Source: a virus. From it: a stretch of DNA of 61,359 nt. Positions 14,179-23,682 of the stretch are shown in pieces. Position 1 is the stretch's first letter, and each line of letters opens with the position of its first letter. The stretch is from positions 1 through 61,359 of the IMG/VR virus record IMGVR_UViG_3300035190_000963. One strand, written 5' to 3'. A program made the translations under genes and the position numbers. A model generated the notes under the pieces. The model did not search any database. It had not been told where the DNA came from and saw only the letters and a list, made by a program, of their open reading frames with translations.

Positions 14179-15846
14179 TTAGCTTAATGCTTTTTGTTTC
14201 ATATCTGTTGCTGCTAATTCCATTTTTTGTTTAACACCACCTAATAAAGGACAAATTACTGAACCTATAGCATTTTCTATTTTTTGTCCTAATTCAGAAT
14301 CTTCTAACACTTCGACTAAACTGTTTCTTAATAAATCATAAAATTTACCTTCCATACCAGCGGAGTTTTTCATTTTATCTATTGCCTGTTCTGCAATAGA
14401 TTTAGATAAAACACTTGTTAAAAAGTTACATTCTGTTAATTTTGGTATATCACCAATTTCGACATCACCCAAAGCTTTAACGATTGTTCCACCAATCCAA
14501 CCATTAGTATCAACACCTAATGTGTCTAATATAAATTTTCCGATACTTTCTTTAAATGTTTGCATAATAGCATCGCCACCATGACCAAATAAACCTTTAA
14601 TCATATCCCAAAACTGTTCATTAATAATTTCTTGACTGAAACCTTGTTTGTTCAAATAAATCATTTCAAACATTAATTCTTTTGAAAACTTTTTTTGACC
14701 CTTTTTTGTTTTAACATTAACATTCTCAGTAATAAGAGCAAATCTGTTTTTAACAATTTTAATTTCAGTTAAGATTGTTTTATTTTTTTGTTCTTTAACT
14801 TCTAATAAACTTTCTTTAACAATGTTTTTAAGTTTAAATAAACTTTCAGTTTGTGTAGTACCTGAAGTTTGTGTAGTACTCGTATCATCAGTTAAACCTT
14901 TTACAGGTTTAGCCAAACCAAGAGCACTTGATGAGTCATTTTTAATTTTTTCCAATTTACCGTTTGTAATATTAAAATCATTGAAGTTCTTAACTTTAAC
15001 ATCACAACTATTAATCGCCAATTTCCAATTTTTTAGAGTTGCTTTGTCTACTGGTATTTTTTCATTATTTTTACTTTTTTTCCAAAGAGTGAAATAAGTA
15101 TTAATACCTTTTTTACATGATTTTCTATCACCAAAATTTTTACTTAAAGCAAATGCAGTCATTTCTTGAAATAAGGTATTAGTATCGGCCGATTCGATAG
15201 GTTGTACTAACAAATAAGGAGTCCCTGAAAATTCAAGAGGATATTCATCTCTTAAATCTAAAGTTTCATATTTATCTATCTCAGCGGGATTTATTTTGCC
15301 TCCTAAATCTTTCCAACCTCTATCCACATAAGTCGCGATTATTTTTTCTTGTTGTGGACTATTTGTTTGTCTTAAACCACCTTTTTCGTATATGATGTAA
15401 TCAAATTTAAATTGTTCAGGAAATCTATTTTTTAAATTTATTTTTTTCCATTCACCCGTTTTTAATTGGTCTGCAGTAGGTGTCTCTTTTTGGTACGTAC
15501 CAGGATATTTTGCAATTAAATCATCAACAGACTTCATTTGGTCTGCAGAAATTTGTGGTAGTACTACATCTTTATTTAATGTTGAACACGCCCATTTAAG
15601 ATTTGATTTAACTAATTTTTTGTCCCTAACAACGTCATATGTATAATCATCTTTAATAAATAAAAAATCACCAATGATATAATTTCCTTTCGGGCTATTT
15701 GTTTTGGCAATTCTTCTCATAACTTGTTTACCACCAACAGCAGGACCTGATTTGGCACCTATCAAAAATGGGCATTTATATACATCTCGTCCTTGTATTA
15801 AATCAATTTTATTTTGACTAACTTGTTCTTTTAAAATAGTTTTCAT
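14179..15846 (-). CDS. Large tagged protein, probable virion cargo
   Basis: 555 residues, not recognised. The start MKTILKEQVSQNK resembles the tag group. A linker of Lys, Ser and Thr near 300-330 leads to a C-terminal 190 residues with amphipathic and hydrophobic helices (GWIGGTIVKALGDVEIGD, NFLTSVLSKSIAEQAI), which could insert in membrane. Adjacent to another tagged glycine-rich membrane protein (15852), which suggests the two are partners. Confidence 0.6.
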   Translation of the reverse strand: MKTILKEQVSQNKIDLIQGRDVYKCPFLIGAKSGPAVGGKQVMRRIAKTNSPKGNYIIGDFLFIKDDYTYDVVRDKKLVKSNLKWACSTLNKDVVLPQISADQMKSVDDLIAKYPGTYQKETPTADQLKTGEWKKINLKNRFPEQFKFDYIIYEKGGLRQTNSPQQEKIIATYVDRGWKDLGGKINPAEIDKYETLDLRDEYPLEFSGTPYLLVQPIESADTNTLFQEMTAFALSKNFGDRKSCKKGINTYFTLWKKSKNNEKIPVDKATLKNWKLAINSCDVKVKNFNDFNITNGKLEKIKNDSSSALGLAKPVKGLTDDTSTTQTSGTTQTESLFKLKNIVKESLLEVKEQKNKTILTEIKIVKNRFALITENVNVKTKKGQKKFSKELMFEMIYLNKQGFSQEIINEQFWDMIKGLFGHGGDAIMQTFKESIGKFILDTLGVDTNGWIGGTIVKALGDVEIGDIPKLTECNFLTSVLSKSIAEQAIDKMKNSAGMEGKFYDLLRNSLVEVLEDSELGQKIENAIGSVICPLLGGVKQKMELAATDMKQKALS

Positions 15847-15851
15847 AGTAA

Positions 15852-16967
15852 TTATCCTTCGGTTGTATCTGTTTCTTGTTTATTTATTGAAGCGTCTCCT
15901 GTTTCGGGTTCATTTGGTTCCCAATTATCATATGGATTTACTTCAGTTTGTTGAGTACTTGTTTGAGTACCACTACATTTTGCAACAATTTTATCATACA
16001 TTTCTTTAGTTAATGGTAATGAATAACCATTAGCTTTTAATGCGTTTTCAGTTGCTGGACCTAATAAACTGTCATCTTTCGTTCCAAGACATTGTTGTAC
16101 TTTTCTAATGACCTCACTTTTGCAATATAATCCATAAGGGAAATTATTACATACTTTATACTTTGAAGTACCATTTCCACCCTTTTTTAAAGGTTCACAT
16201 TTATTTGTCTTAGGGTTTATTATTTGACCTTCAGGACATTTATTTTCTTCTTTTACTTTAAGTAAACTATCTTCAACACAATTTCTTAAAGGTCTATATA
16301 TTTTTTTCCACTCATCAGGACTATCAATATCACTATCCAAATCTTCATATAAATCACCGTAAGATGTTTTATACTTATCATTTAAAGCACATATATCGGC
16401 CGCAGTACCTTCACTTACAGAATTAAAAGCAGAATATAAACTTTCTTCATCAGTTCCTGCGGGTATAAAACCTCCAGTTGAATAATTTATCGCATCATTT
16501 ATTTTATCGGATAAATCTCTAATTTGAGTGTCTGATAATTTACGTTCCAATTTTTTTATATTTGGATTTGTACTACACATTTGTAAAAGTTCTTTAACCG
16601 AATTTGCAGAACCCGTATCTTTTCTAATAATCCAATATGCTAAAGGTAATACCGCCAATCCTACTGCACCACCCAAAACAGCTGCACCACCTGCTAGACC
16701 AATACCTAAAGTAGAACCAATTGCCGCCGCTGTAGGTCCAAACGTAGAACCAACCGCAACCGCCACTGGTACACTTTGAGAACCCAATGCAACGGCACCA
16801 GCACCTAACGCAGCACCACCACCAACTCCAACCGCAGCGGCTGTTCCATAATCATCTTCCAAAATTTGTTCTTTATTCTCACTTAATGTTTTTGAAGAAT
16901 CGTATTTCATCATAAGAAGAACTCTTTTAAGTTGTTCTTCCGCTTCTTGTATTTTTTTGTCTTTCAT
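15852..16967 (-). CDS. Tagged virion-like protein with Gly/Ala membrane region and peptidoglycan-binding-like domain
   Basis: 371 residues. The N-terminal tag ends in LLMMKYDSSKTLSEN. Residues about 45-115 are an almost continuous Gly/Ala/Val stretch, likely membrane-inserting hairpins. Near 270-330, IRKVQQCLGTKDDSLLGPAT then ALKANGY follows the pattern of PG_binding_1 repeats. ATATTTAT sits 17 bases before the start. A role in penetrating the envelope during DNA entry is a reasonable guess. Confidence 0.65.
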   Translation of the reverse strand: MKDKKIQEAEEQLKRVLLMMKYDSSKTLSENKEQILEDDYGTAAAVGVGGGAALGAGAVALGSQSVPVAVAVGSTFGPTAAAIGSTLGIGLAGGAAVLGGAVGLAVLPLAYWIIRKDTGSANSVKELLQMCSTNPNIKKLERKLSDTQIRDLSDKINDAINYSTGGFIPAGTDEESLYSAFNSVSEGTAADICALNDKYKTSYGDLYEDLDSDIDSPDEWKKIYRPLRNCVEDSLLKVKEENKCPEGQIINPKTNKCEPLKKGGNGTSKYKVCNNFPYGLYCKSEVIRKVQQCLGTKDDSLLGPATENALKANGYSLPLTKEMYDKIVAKCSGTQTSTQQTEVNPYDNWEPNEPETGDASINKQETDTTEG

Positions 16968-16998
16968 AAGTTATTTTATTTTATATAAATATTTGAGT

Positions 16999-17250
16999 TT
17001 ATAATAAAGTATTTGCTTTTCCTCGATTAACTTTTACGCTATCTGACCATTTTGTATTACCAATTTGATTTGCCGGTCCTCTTGTTAAACCTGTTTCCCA
17101 TTTAGTAACTGAAGGATATTTTGGTTTTGTACCACCTCCTCCACCTGATGGAGTTCCACCTGCAGAATCTTGTTCACCAATTTCCCCATCATTAGTTGAT
17201 GTGGTAAATTTTGACATTAGATTAATAATATAGTCTAAATCATTTCTCAT
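16999..17250 (-). CDS. Hypothetical glycine-rich protein
   Basis: 83 residues. A Gly/Ser/Pro linker (GGTPSGGGGG) joins a short N-terminal helix to KWETGLTRGPANQIGNTKW, a motif seen in uncharacterised phage virion proteins. One base upstream lies the next gene of the same operon. Confidence 0.6.
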   Translation of the reverse strand: MRNDLDYIINLMSKFTTSTNDGEIGEQDSAGGTPSGGGGGTKPKYPSVTKWETGLTRGPANQIGNTKWSDSVKVNRGKANTLL

Positions 17251-17251
17251 T

Positions 17252-17566
17252 TTAATATATTGTTACTGATGGTAGTCTTTCAGGATATATTGCGTAATAT
17301 TCATTTAAAAACGAAATAACTTCCTCCACCTCAATTTCTTCATCTTCATCCTCATCAATATCGAAAACATCCTCATCAAGGTTTAAATCTTCGTATAAAT
17401 CCTCAACATTTGTTTTTGTAAATAAAAAACCAAAGTTTTCGGCTTCATTCAAATCTACTTGGTCAACTCTTAACTCGTCATCGTTATCATTATTTGTTTT
17501 AAATGTAACTTCTAAAGTATGAAGAGTTTCATTTATATAATAATTAACAATTTCTCTAACTTCCAT
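17252..17566 (-). CDS. Hypothetical very acidic protein
   Basis: 104 residues with long Asp/Glu runs (EDVFDIDEDEDEEIEVEEV). Could be a scaffold or internal head component. Not recognised. Same operon, 1-base gap. Confidence 0.6.
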   Translation of the reverse strand: MEVREIVNYYINETLHTLEVTFKTNNDNDDELRVDQVDLNEAENFGFLFTKTNVEDLYEDLNLDEDVFDIDEDEDEEIEVEEVISFLNEYYAIYPERLPSVTIY

Positions 17567-17567
17567 T

Positions 17568-18020
17568 TTAATAATTTTTAAATCTTCTGAACATATCCAA
17601 AGTCTTATTTACCTGTTCTTTTAAAGGTTCCTTAACTTCTTCTTCCACTTCATCAAATGTAATAACATCAATATCTGAAAAGTCAATATCTTCATCATCA
17701 AAAGTACCATGTTCCAAATCATCATCACCATCCCCAATCATATCCAATTGTTCATCGGTTTCACCCTCATCAAAAGATACTTCAGGTTCGAACTTAGTGC
17801 CGGAAAAAACGTCTTCATTGATACCCATGTAGGTGTGGTGTTTAACTTCACCTTTATTGTTTACAGTCAAACCTTTTTTATCATTTGCAAAGTCTTGAAC
17901 GTAAAGTGGTTGAACTTCAGGTTTAATGTATTGTGTAACATAACCATCGTATGGTTTTTTGTGTTGGTCGAGAATGTTTTCTTTCTCTTCTTTTGTGATT
18001 CCGAAAAAATATGAGTTCAT
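17568..18020 (-). CDS. Tagged acidic protein
   Basis: 150 residues. N-terminus MNSYFFGITKEEKENILDQH belongs to the tag group (short strand, then ITKEEKENIL helix). The rest is highly acidic, with a Lys-rich end LDMFRRFKNY. Possible internal virion protein; no known domain. Confidence 0.65.
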   Translation of the reverse strand: MNSYFFGITKEEKENILDQHKKPYDGYVTQYIKPEVQPLYVQDFANDKKGLTVNNKGEVKHHTYMGINEDVFSGTKFEPEVSFDEGETDEQLDMIGDGDDDLEHGTFDDEDIDFSDIDVITFDEVEEEVKEPLKEQVNKTLDMFRRFKNY

Positions 18021-18078
18021 AATTGTTTTTTCAATAAATATATTGATTCAATAGAATGTTTTAATTATAATTGTTATT

Positions 18079-18369
18079 ATGGAATTAAATATAGACGAAT
18101 ACGCAGAAGGTGCAATCCTACTTGATGGTTTGGAAGATGCAATAATAGGTATTGTTGAAGAATTTGGTAACGGACCTAGAATTTTGTACAGTAAACCTAA
18201 AATAATACAAATCTTACGTGAAAAAGATTTGATGACTGAGGAGGAGGCTGAAGAATATTATGATTATAATATCTTGGGGTTATATGCTGGTGAACAAAAT
18301 GCAGTTTTCTTAGATAGAGAAGTTACCCCAAAAAATGTTGATGGTGAGTGGAAATATATGTTAGTATAA
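18079..18369 (+). CDS. Conserved phage protein of unknown function
   Basis: 96 residues. ILLDGLEDAIIGIVEEFG, MTEEEAEEYYDYNILGLYAGE and AVFLD follow a pattern common in unrelated phages (DGFxDAIIG...DYNxxGxYxGE). Function unknown. Overlaps the convergent gene by 9 bases. Confidence 0.75.
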   Translation: MELNIDEYAEGAILLDGLEDAIIGIVEEFGNGPRILYSKPKIIQILREKDLMTEEEAEEYYDYNILGLYAGEQNAVFLDREVTPKNVDGEWKYMLV

Positions 18370-18972
18370 AAACATATAGTTCTCAACTATTTTTGTTGCA
18401 AATCTTGGTAAAAACCTCTTAACATTTTCAACACTAACTTCTTTTCCGGTTTTTTCCAAAAAACTTACAGTACCTTGAATCATTAAGTCTCTAGACTTAT
18501 CCGCATTTTCTAACATTTCGTCATATTGTTCACCTTCTAAATCTTTATATGACATTTCTTCTTCTATTTTTTGTCTTCCAACATATAAATAAGGTGATGC
18601 ACCAAACATATTTATAATTCCTGAGTTTCTAACCATAATTAGATATTTTTGAAAGAATTTCATTTTAAAATGAACAAAAACATCAATATTCGCTAACATT
18701 TTTTTATTAAAATCACTCTCATCATTTTCAATGATGTCTTTTTTCTTAATTTTGTTTAATATTCTTTTTTCAAAATTTTCAACAGTATCCCATTTATCAC
18801 AACAGTTTAATAACGACAATTTTGAACCATTATCCCATTCAATATTATATTGGTCATCACCAAAAACATTTGATTTATAAATTACCGTTCCTTTTTCACC
18901 CATAAGAACAGAACTTTCATTTTCCATATAAAGTAAAACTACTCTATCACCAATTTTTAACTCAGGATTCAT
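18361..18972 (-). CDS. KOW/SH3-like protein
   Basis: 203 residues from MNPELKIGDRVVLLYM. An in-frame ATG 14 codons upstream is less likely. Residues 1-45 look like a small beta-barrel (LKIGDRVVLLY, GEKGTVIYKS, YNIEWDNG), as in KOW or SH3 folds. The remainder is helical and unrecognised. Confidence 0.6.
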   Translation of the reverse strand: MNPELKIGDRVVLLYMENESSVLMGEKGTVIYKSNVFGDDQYNIEWDNGSKLSLLNCCDKWDTVENFEKRILNKIKKKDIIENDESDFNKKMLANIDVFVHFKMKFFQKYLIMVRNSGIINMFGASPYLYVGRQKIEEEMSYKDLEGEQYDEMLENADKSRDLMIQGTVSFLEKTGKEVSVENVKRFLPRFATKIVENYMFLY

Positions 18973-19000
18973 TTTGTATTTTACAATAAATATATTCGAA

Positions 19001-19008
19001 GTATTTAT
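19001..19008 (+). promoter_or_regulatory. Late-box GTATTTAT before tagged gene
   Basis: The 8-base box ends 6 bases before the ATG of the 19015 gene, with no ribosome binding site between. One of many such boxes before tagged genes. Confidence 0.5.
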
Positions 19009-19014
19009 TATCAT

Positions 19015-19656
19015 ATGAGTATATCAATTATTATCACAGAGTCACAAAAAAGAACAATTTTGAGTGAATCATTTAAGAATGATTTTGAAGCACAAATTAA
19101 AAAAAATAATGATTTCATAAAAAAAATTGTTAAAGATTCTTCTGAACAAACGGGGTTGAACTTAGAGTTTATGTTAACTTGGGGTGCAGTAATTGGAGGA
19201 TTTATGAGACCAATTAATGATTTTGTCCAAGGAATATATCCTGAAATGTCAGATATTGAATTGAGTTTGGTATTAACAGGTATAATAGCAATTCATTTCA
19301 TTGATAATAAAAAAACTGTTGGGAGTATTTTAGAAACCATTAAAGAAAAAGGATTATATAATATTTTCAAAAAGATTCTATCAAAAAGTAATGAATTAAA
19401 AAGAGTTTTTATCGGTTTTATCCAAAGTTTGGGAATTACCTTTCATAAAGTAACAAATATTTTAAGTTACGCATTCATTATTCCTATTTTACCAATGTTA
19501 TATGAAATCGCAACGGACGGAGAACTGAATAATAAAGACATTCAAGAGATTGTTAAAAGATTAGGGACTTTCACAGTTTTAACGGTATCTGGGATTATTG
19601 TTAAAGAATTAATAACCAAATTGTTAAAAAGATTCAACAAAACAGTATCTGATTAA
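19015..19656 (+). CDS. Tagged membrane protein
   Basis: 213 residues. Tag MSISIIITESQKRTILSES, then about four hydrophobic segments (LTWGAVIGGF, LSLVLTGIIAIHFI, AFIIPILPMLY, VLTVSGIIVKEL). Probably packaged in the virion and inserted in the host membrane, or a holin-like protein. Confidence 0.65.
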   Translation: MSISIIITESQKRTILSESFKNDFEAQIKKNNDFIKKIVKDSSEQTGLNLEFMLTWGAVIGGFMRPINDFVQGIYPEMSDIELSLVLTGIIAIHFIDNKKTVGSILETIKEKGLYNIFKKILSKSNELKRVFIGFIQSLGITFHKVTNILSYAFIIPILPMLYEIATDGELNNKDIQEIVKRLGTFTVLTVSGIIVKELITKLLKRFNKTVSD

Positions 19657-19658
19657 AT

Positions 19659-20624
19659 TCATTTACTACTATTATAAGTACTTATAATTGTTTTTATTAC
19701 CGTGTTTTTATCTTTTTCATTTAATGTATGTATATCACTATGGGTATCAAACCAATTCAGCACAACCTCTTCAAAAGGTTTTTTTCTAAGTTTCGATAGT
19801 CGTTTAAACCCTTTAATTTGGGCAGAAATTTCATGAGATTGTGTGTAGTATTTTAATGGGTCTTTAATTTCCTCAATATCATCATCAATTTCATATTCAC
19901 CACGATGTGATTGTAAAATATGTTCGATTTCATGTGCAACAATTTCATTCAATTCCCCAACCAAATCATATAATTGTTTTTCTATTAAATTAGGATTGTA
20001 TTCAACACCAATCTCAATTATATCCACACTACTTACAGAATACGCTTCAGTATTAAAATTTTTTATATCATTGTTTTGAACTAAGTAAAGTTCTACTCTG
20101 AAATCAACAGGTGAATTTGTAAAACTATATTCATCACCATCAATTGGTAAATTAAACTCACCCTCTTCATTGTCTTTTATTATTTTTATAATGTCTTTAA
20201 CAACAGTTCTGATTGCAATTCTACTCATTTTTGACTCTGTTAATTGTTTATTATCTGAAACATCAAGTACTAATTCATCTATAGTAATCCTAACATCAGT
20301 ATCAAAAAATTTAAATGTATCATAAAGATATGACCCTAAGTGTTGTTTAAAATACCAAAGTTCTTTTTCACCAAAATTTTCTAAATTAGGTATTAAACCC
20401 AGAATTAACCTAGATATATCATTATTTACCTCTACAATAGTTATTTTCAACGACAAATAATCATACCATTCACCAACACTAATCATTTTTTTTGACTTCA
20501 GAACCTCGACTTTGAAATCTATGTCAGCATTCATTTCTACCCCATGTATTATAGGACCATTATATTTCAATACTCTATCTTTAAAGTATTTGTTTACAAT
20601 TTTTAATAAATTTTCTTTCACCAC
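19659..20624 (-). CDS. HEIEH metalloprotease-like protein, GTG start
   Basis: 321 residues from a GTG that lies 4 bases after GTATTTAT (20636-20629). NEIVAHEIEHILQSHRGEY near 230-248 is an HExxH motif. An internal LTESKMSRIAIRTVVKDI segment resembles the tag, as if two tagged modules were fused. Duplicated N- and C-halves are possible. Confidence 0.65.
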   Translation of the reverse strand: MVKENLLKIVNKYFKDRVLKYNGPIIHGVEMNADIDFKVEVLKSKKMISVGEWYDYLSLKITIVEVNNDISRLILGLIPNLENFGEKELWYFKQHLGSYLYDTFKFFDTDVRITIDELVLDVSDNKQLTESKMSRIAIRTVVKDIIKIIKDNEEGEFNLPIDGDEYSFTNSPVDFRVELYLVQNNDIKNFNTEAYSVSSVDIIEIGVEYNPNLIEKQLYDLVGELNEIVAHEIEHILQSHRGEYEIDDDIEEIKDPLKYYTQSHEISAQIKGFKRLSKLRKKPFEEVVLNWFDTHSDIHTLNEKDKNTVIKTIISTYNSSK

Positions 20625-20673
20625 ATTGATAAATACTTTGATTTTTTGTAATTAAATTATTATATTTGAATTT

Positions 20674-21123
20674 ATGGAATTACTAAGTACGTTTATTTGT
20701 AAAAACAGTGAACTTGGAGTTCACGGCAACATGTTTGGCGGAGCAATGTTAGCGCTAATTGATGAAACCGCAGCTGCATACGCTTCTCAAGTTTGTGATA
20801 CTCCCAAAGTGGTCACAATAAAAATTGAAGAGTTAATATTCAAAAGTCCTGTAAAGTTGGGAAACTTGTTAAAAGTATATGGTAAAGTTTTGAAATTTGG
20901 AAGAACTTCTTTAACTTTATACATTGAAGTTAGAAAACATAATGTACACACAGGATTACAAGATGTTGTTACTCACACAAACATAACTTTTGTTAAAATT
21001 GATGATGATGGAAATTCAATACCTATTTCTGATAGAGTAAAAGTTCGTTACCACGAACGTGTAAAGATATATGGTAAAGGATTATTAACACCTGAAGAAT
21101 TAGAAAAAGAAAGGAAAAAATAA
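20674..21123 (+). CDS. Hotdog-fold acyl-CoA thioesterase
   Basis: 149 residues with the YciA/BFIT-type pattern: GVHGNMFGGAMLALIDETAA, VTIKIEELIFKSPVKLGNLL and FGRTSLTLYIEV. Conserved Asp in the ALIDE helix is present. Substrate unknown. Followed after 3 bases by the GMP-reductase-like gene, so the two are cotranscribed. Confidence 0.85.
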   Translation: MELLSTFICKNSELGVHGNMFGGAMLALIDETAAAYASQVCDTPKVVTIKIEELIFKSPVKLGNLLKVYGKVLKFGRTSLTLYIEVRKHNVHTGLQDVVTHTNITFVKIDDDGNSIPISDRVKVRYHERVKIYGKGLLTPEELEKERKK

Positions 21124-21126
21124 GAT

Positions 21127-22158
21127 ATGAACAGAAAATTTGATTTCAAAGACATCACACTTGTTCCGGAAGTGTTAAGTTCTATTTATAGTAGAACAAG
21201 TTGTTCGATTTTGAACGACAAAGGAACTTTACCTATTATGGTATCACCAATGGATACTGTTGTTAGTGAAGAAAATTATGAATTATTTATAAATCAAGGA
21301 TTTGATGTTTGTTTACCAAGATGTGAATATTCAGATTCAAAAAATATTTTCATTTCAATATCGTTAGATGAATTTGAGGAATACATCACTTATTTTGATG
21401 ATTTTGAAGTAGATAAATCACCTAAAAGAATATTGGTAGATATTGCGAATGGTCATATGAAGAAACTTTATGATTTGTCCAAAACTTTTTTGTCCAAAAC
21501 TAAAGGTACTAATTATGAATTAATGGTTGGTAATATTGCAAATCCTAAAACATATCAAAAATTCGCAGAAATAGGTGTTCATTATATAAGAGTGGGTATT
21601 GGCGGAGGTAGTGGTTGCTTAACATCGGCAAATACAGGTATTCACTATCCTATGGCATCACTAATTAATGAATGTTTTGTCATTAAAAAACAAAATGGAT
21701 ATCAAACTAAAATAGTTGCTGACGGAGGTTTCAGAAACTATGACGATATTATTAAAGCATTAGCGTTAGGTGCTGATTATGTAATGTTGGGTGGAGTATT
21801 AAATAAAACATTAGAATCATCTTCAGAAACTGAATTGTTTAAATTATTTCCAATTTCAGAAAACACATCTATTTATTTGTGGAACGAGTTCCCATTTTTG
21901 AGAAAGCACTTTTACAAGAAATTCAGGGGTATGAGTACCAAAGAAGTACAGAAAAAATGGGGAAAAAGTAAATTAACAACATCTGAAGGAATTACAAAGT
22001 ATAATAAAGTTGAATATACATTATCTTCTTGGACTGAAAATTTAAAAGATTATTTACGTTCAGCGATGTCATACACAAATTCAACAACTTTAGAAGAATT
22101 TAAAGAATCTGAACATGTTTTTATTAGTCAAAACGCACTTAATAGATTTCATAAGTAA
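21127..22158 (+). CDS. IMP dehydrogenase / GMP reductase family enzyme
   Basis: 343 residues, beta/alpha barrel. LPIMVSPMDTV binds substrate. GNIANPKTYQKFAEIGVHYI then GIGGGSGCLTS holds the catalytic Cys in a loop that departs from the usual GPGSxCTTR. VADGGFRNYDDIIKALALGA is the phosphate site. No CBS domains, so closer to GMP reductase in layout. Would interconvert GMP and IMP for the phage nucleotide pool. Confidence 0.8.
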   Translation: MNRKFDFKDITLVPEVLSSIYSRTSCSILNDKGTLPIMVSPMDTVVSEENYELFINQGFDVCLPRCEYSDSKNIFISISLDEFEEYITYFDDFEVDKSPKRILVDIANGHMKKLYDLSKTFLSKTKGTNYELMVGNIANPKTYQKFAEIGVHYIRVGIGGGSGCLTSANTGIHYPMASLINECFVIKKQNGYQTKIVADGGFRNYDDIIKALALGADYVMLGGVLNKTLESSSETELFKLFPISENTSIYLWNEFPFLRKHFYKKFRGMSTKEVQKKWGKSKLTTSEGITKYNKVEYTLSSWTENLKDYLRSAMSYTNSTTLEEFKESEHVFISQNALNRFHK

Positions 22159-22214
22159 ATTATATACGAAACTATTTTTATTTTGTGTAAAATATGAGTG
22201 GATTTTCAGAACAA

Positions 22215-22781
22215 TTACCTAAAAGTAATTTCAACTTTTAAATCTCCATTACCCTTAATTACTCGGTGGTAAACACCTTTAGGTATAAAATATTCTTTAC
22301 CTTCAGTTAGTGATTTTGGCATCTGATTGTCCATTTGAATTTTCCAATTGTTACTTTGGATTACTTTTACACTTCTATCTTCATTATCGAAATGCCATTT
22401 TAATTCATCAGACTTAGTATTTTCAGAAAAAACTCTCGTTCTGGCGTTTCCATTAACTTTTTCTTTGAAGGGTAGTTTTTCTTCATCTAATTTAAACAAA
22501 GGTCTTTTGTTGTAAGATATTAAATAATCACTATAATTTTCACCAAATAAAGATAATCCAACTTCAATCTCATCTTGTATCATATACTCAAGATATCTTT
22601 CATCTTTGGTTCTTTGATTTGGGATTTTTCTTGTTGTTGGTGTTGTATCTATAAAAATTTGTCCAATTGTTTCTGAAGGTGATTTAAACCCATATACAGA
22701 TATATCGGTCAATCCAAATTCTTTCAATCTTGGTAAAGAATATTCTTTCAAATATTTGTCTAAACGTTGTTTTAGTTTCAT
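22215..22781 (-). CDS. Cupin-like protein
   Basis: 188 residues. The C-terminal 75 residues form a cupin-like strand series: ELKWHFDNEDRSVKVI, then SLTEGKEYFIPKGVYHRV. The HxD-like pair and YHRV His could bind metal. N-terminal part unrecognised. Similar proteins occur in large phages as small-molecule or RNA 2-OG-type neighbours, without known role. Confidence 0.6.
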   Translation of the reverse strand: MKLKQRLDKYLKEYSLPRLKEFGLTDISVYGFKSPSETIGQIFIDTTPTTRKIPNQRTKDERYLEYMIQDEIEVGLSLFGENYSDYLISYNKRPLFKLDEEKLPFKEKVNGNARTRVFSENTKSDELKWHFDNEDRSVKVIQSNNWKIQMDNQMPKSLTEGKEYFIPKGVYHRVIKGNGDLKVEITFR

Positions 22782-23014
22782 AAATTATGATGGAATATAT
22801 TAATTTTATCTCTTTCCATATTAAAAAAATTTGTAAGTCCTGTTATGATATCATGTTCAATTTCTTCCTCTTGTTCATATTCCGTACCATCAACATAAAC
22901 AATAATTTCACATAAACCATTTCGAGTATCATAAATAACATCAAATGAATCTATCTCAGGGTGATATGGTTTAACCATTTCACCCAATAATTTTAATATT
23001 GCTCTTTCTTCCAT
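22778..23014 (-). CDS. Hypothetical protein
   Basis: 78 residues, acidic centre, not recognised. Overlaps the start of the downstream cupin gene by 4 bases (ATGA), so translation is coupled. Confidence 0.6.
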   Translation of the reverse strand: MEERAILKLLGEMVKPYHPEIDSFDVIYDTRNGLCEIIVYVDGTEYEQEEEIEHDIITGLTNFFNMERDKINIFHHNL

Positions 23015-23017
23015 AAT

Positions 23018-23644
23018 TTACCAACTTCTTGAACTTTTTAAACCTAATTTTTTTGCATATCTACCAACAGAACAACTCCAATAACCAGCAGTAGTTCTAT
23101 CTTTCTTTTGGTCACATTTATGACGAGCTCTAAATGATTTTGCAGCTTTTGGATTTCTATTTCTAACTTTTAAATTTGGGTCACCAAATGTTACTTTTTT
23201 AATAGTACCTTTAGGTGTTTTCACATAAACGGCAAACTTTTTAGGACCACCAGGTGTTCTGAATGGACTATTTAATTTAACATTTTTACCACGGTGTTTT
23301 GCTTCAGTCAAAACATCTTCTAAATCATTCTCATAAATTGGAGCATCCAACCAAACAATATCACCATTATTTAATTTAACTCTTTTTCCTAAATCACTTT
23401 CAACAATCCAAGTATCGTCATCATTAAGTCTTATTAAATTACGGTTATATAGGTCTCTAACTTCGTTTATTAATTTAAAATATCCGTCAGAGTATATTCT
23501 AAAAACATTTTCAGATAAACTTATATTATTATCTAAATGATATTCTAATTCTTCTGAAATTTCAACATTTTCAGTCAGTTTCATTGGGGGATTAACCAAT
23601 TCTAATAAACTTTCTCTTATTATATTTTTTATTTTTTTGTTCAT
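23018..23644 (-). CDS. Tagged protein with conserved FGDPN / SFRARHxC / YWSC phage domain
   Basis: 208 residues. Tag KKIKNIIRESLLELV at the N-terminus. The last 85 residues contain KFAVYVKTPKGTIKKVTFGD, then SFRARHKCDQ and YWSC. This Cys/His-containing module recurs in T4-like and other phage head-associated proteins of unknown function and may bind zinc. Start lies after ATATTTAT with a longer spacer. Confidence 0.65.
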   Translation of the reverse strand: MNKKIKNIIRESLLELVNPPMKLTENVEISEELEYHLDNNISLSENVFRIYSDGYFKLINEVRDLYNRNLIRLNDDDTWIVESDLGKRVKLNNGDIVWLDAPIYENDLEDVLTEAKHRGKNVKLNSPFRTPGGPKKFAVYVKTPKGTIKKVTFGDPNLKVRNRNPKAAKSFRARHKCDQKKDRTTAGYWSCSVGRYAKKLGLKSSRSW

Positions 23645-23682
23645 AATTTCGTTTTTTAAATAAATATTCGTATCTTTGTGTT

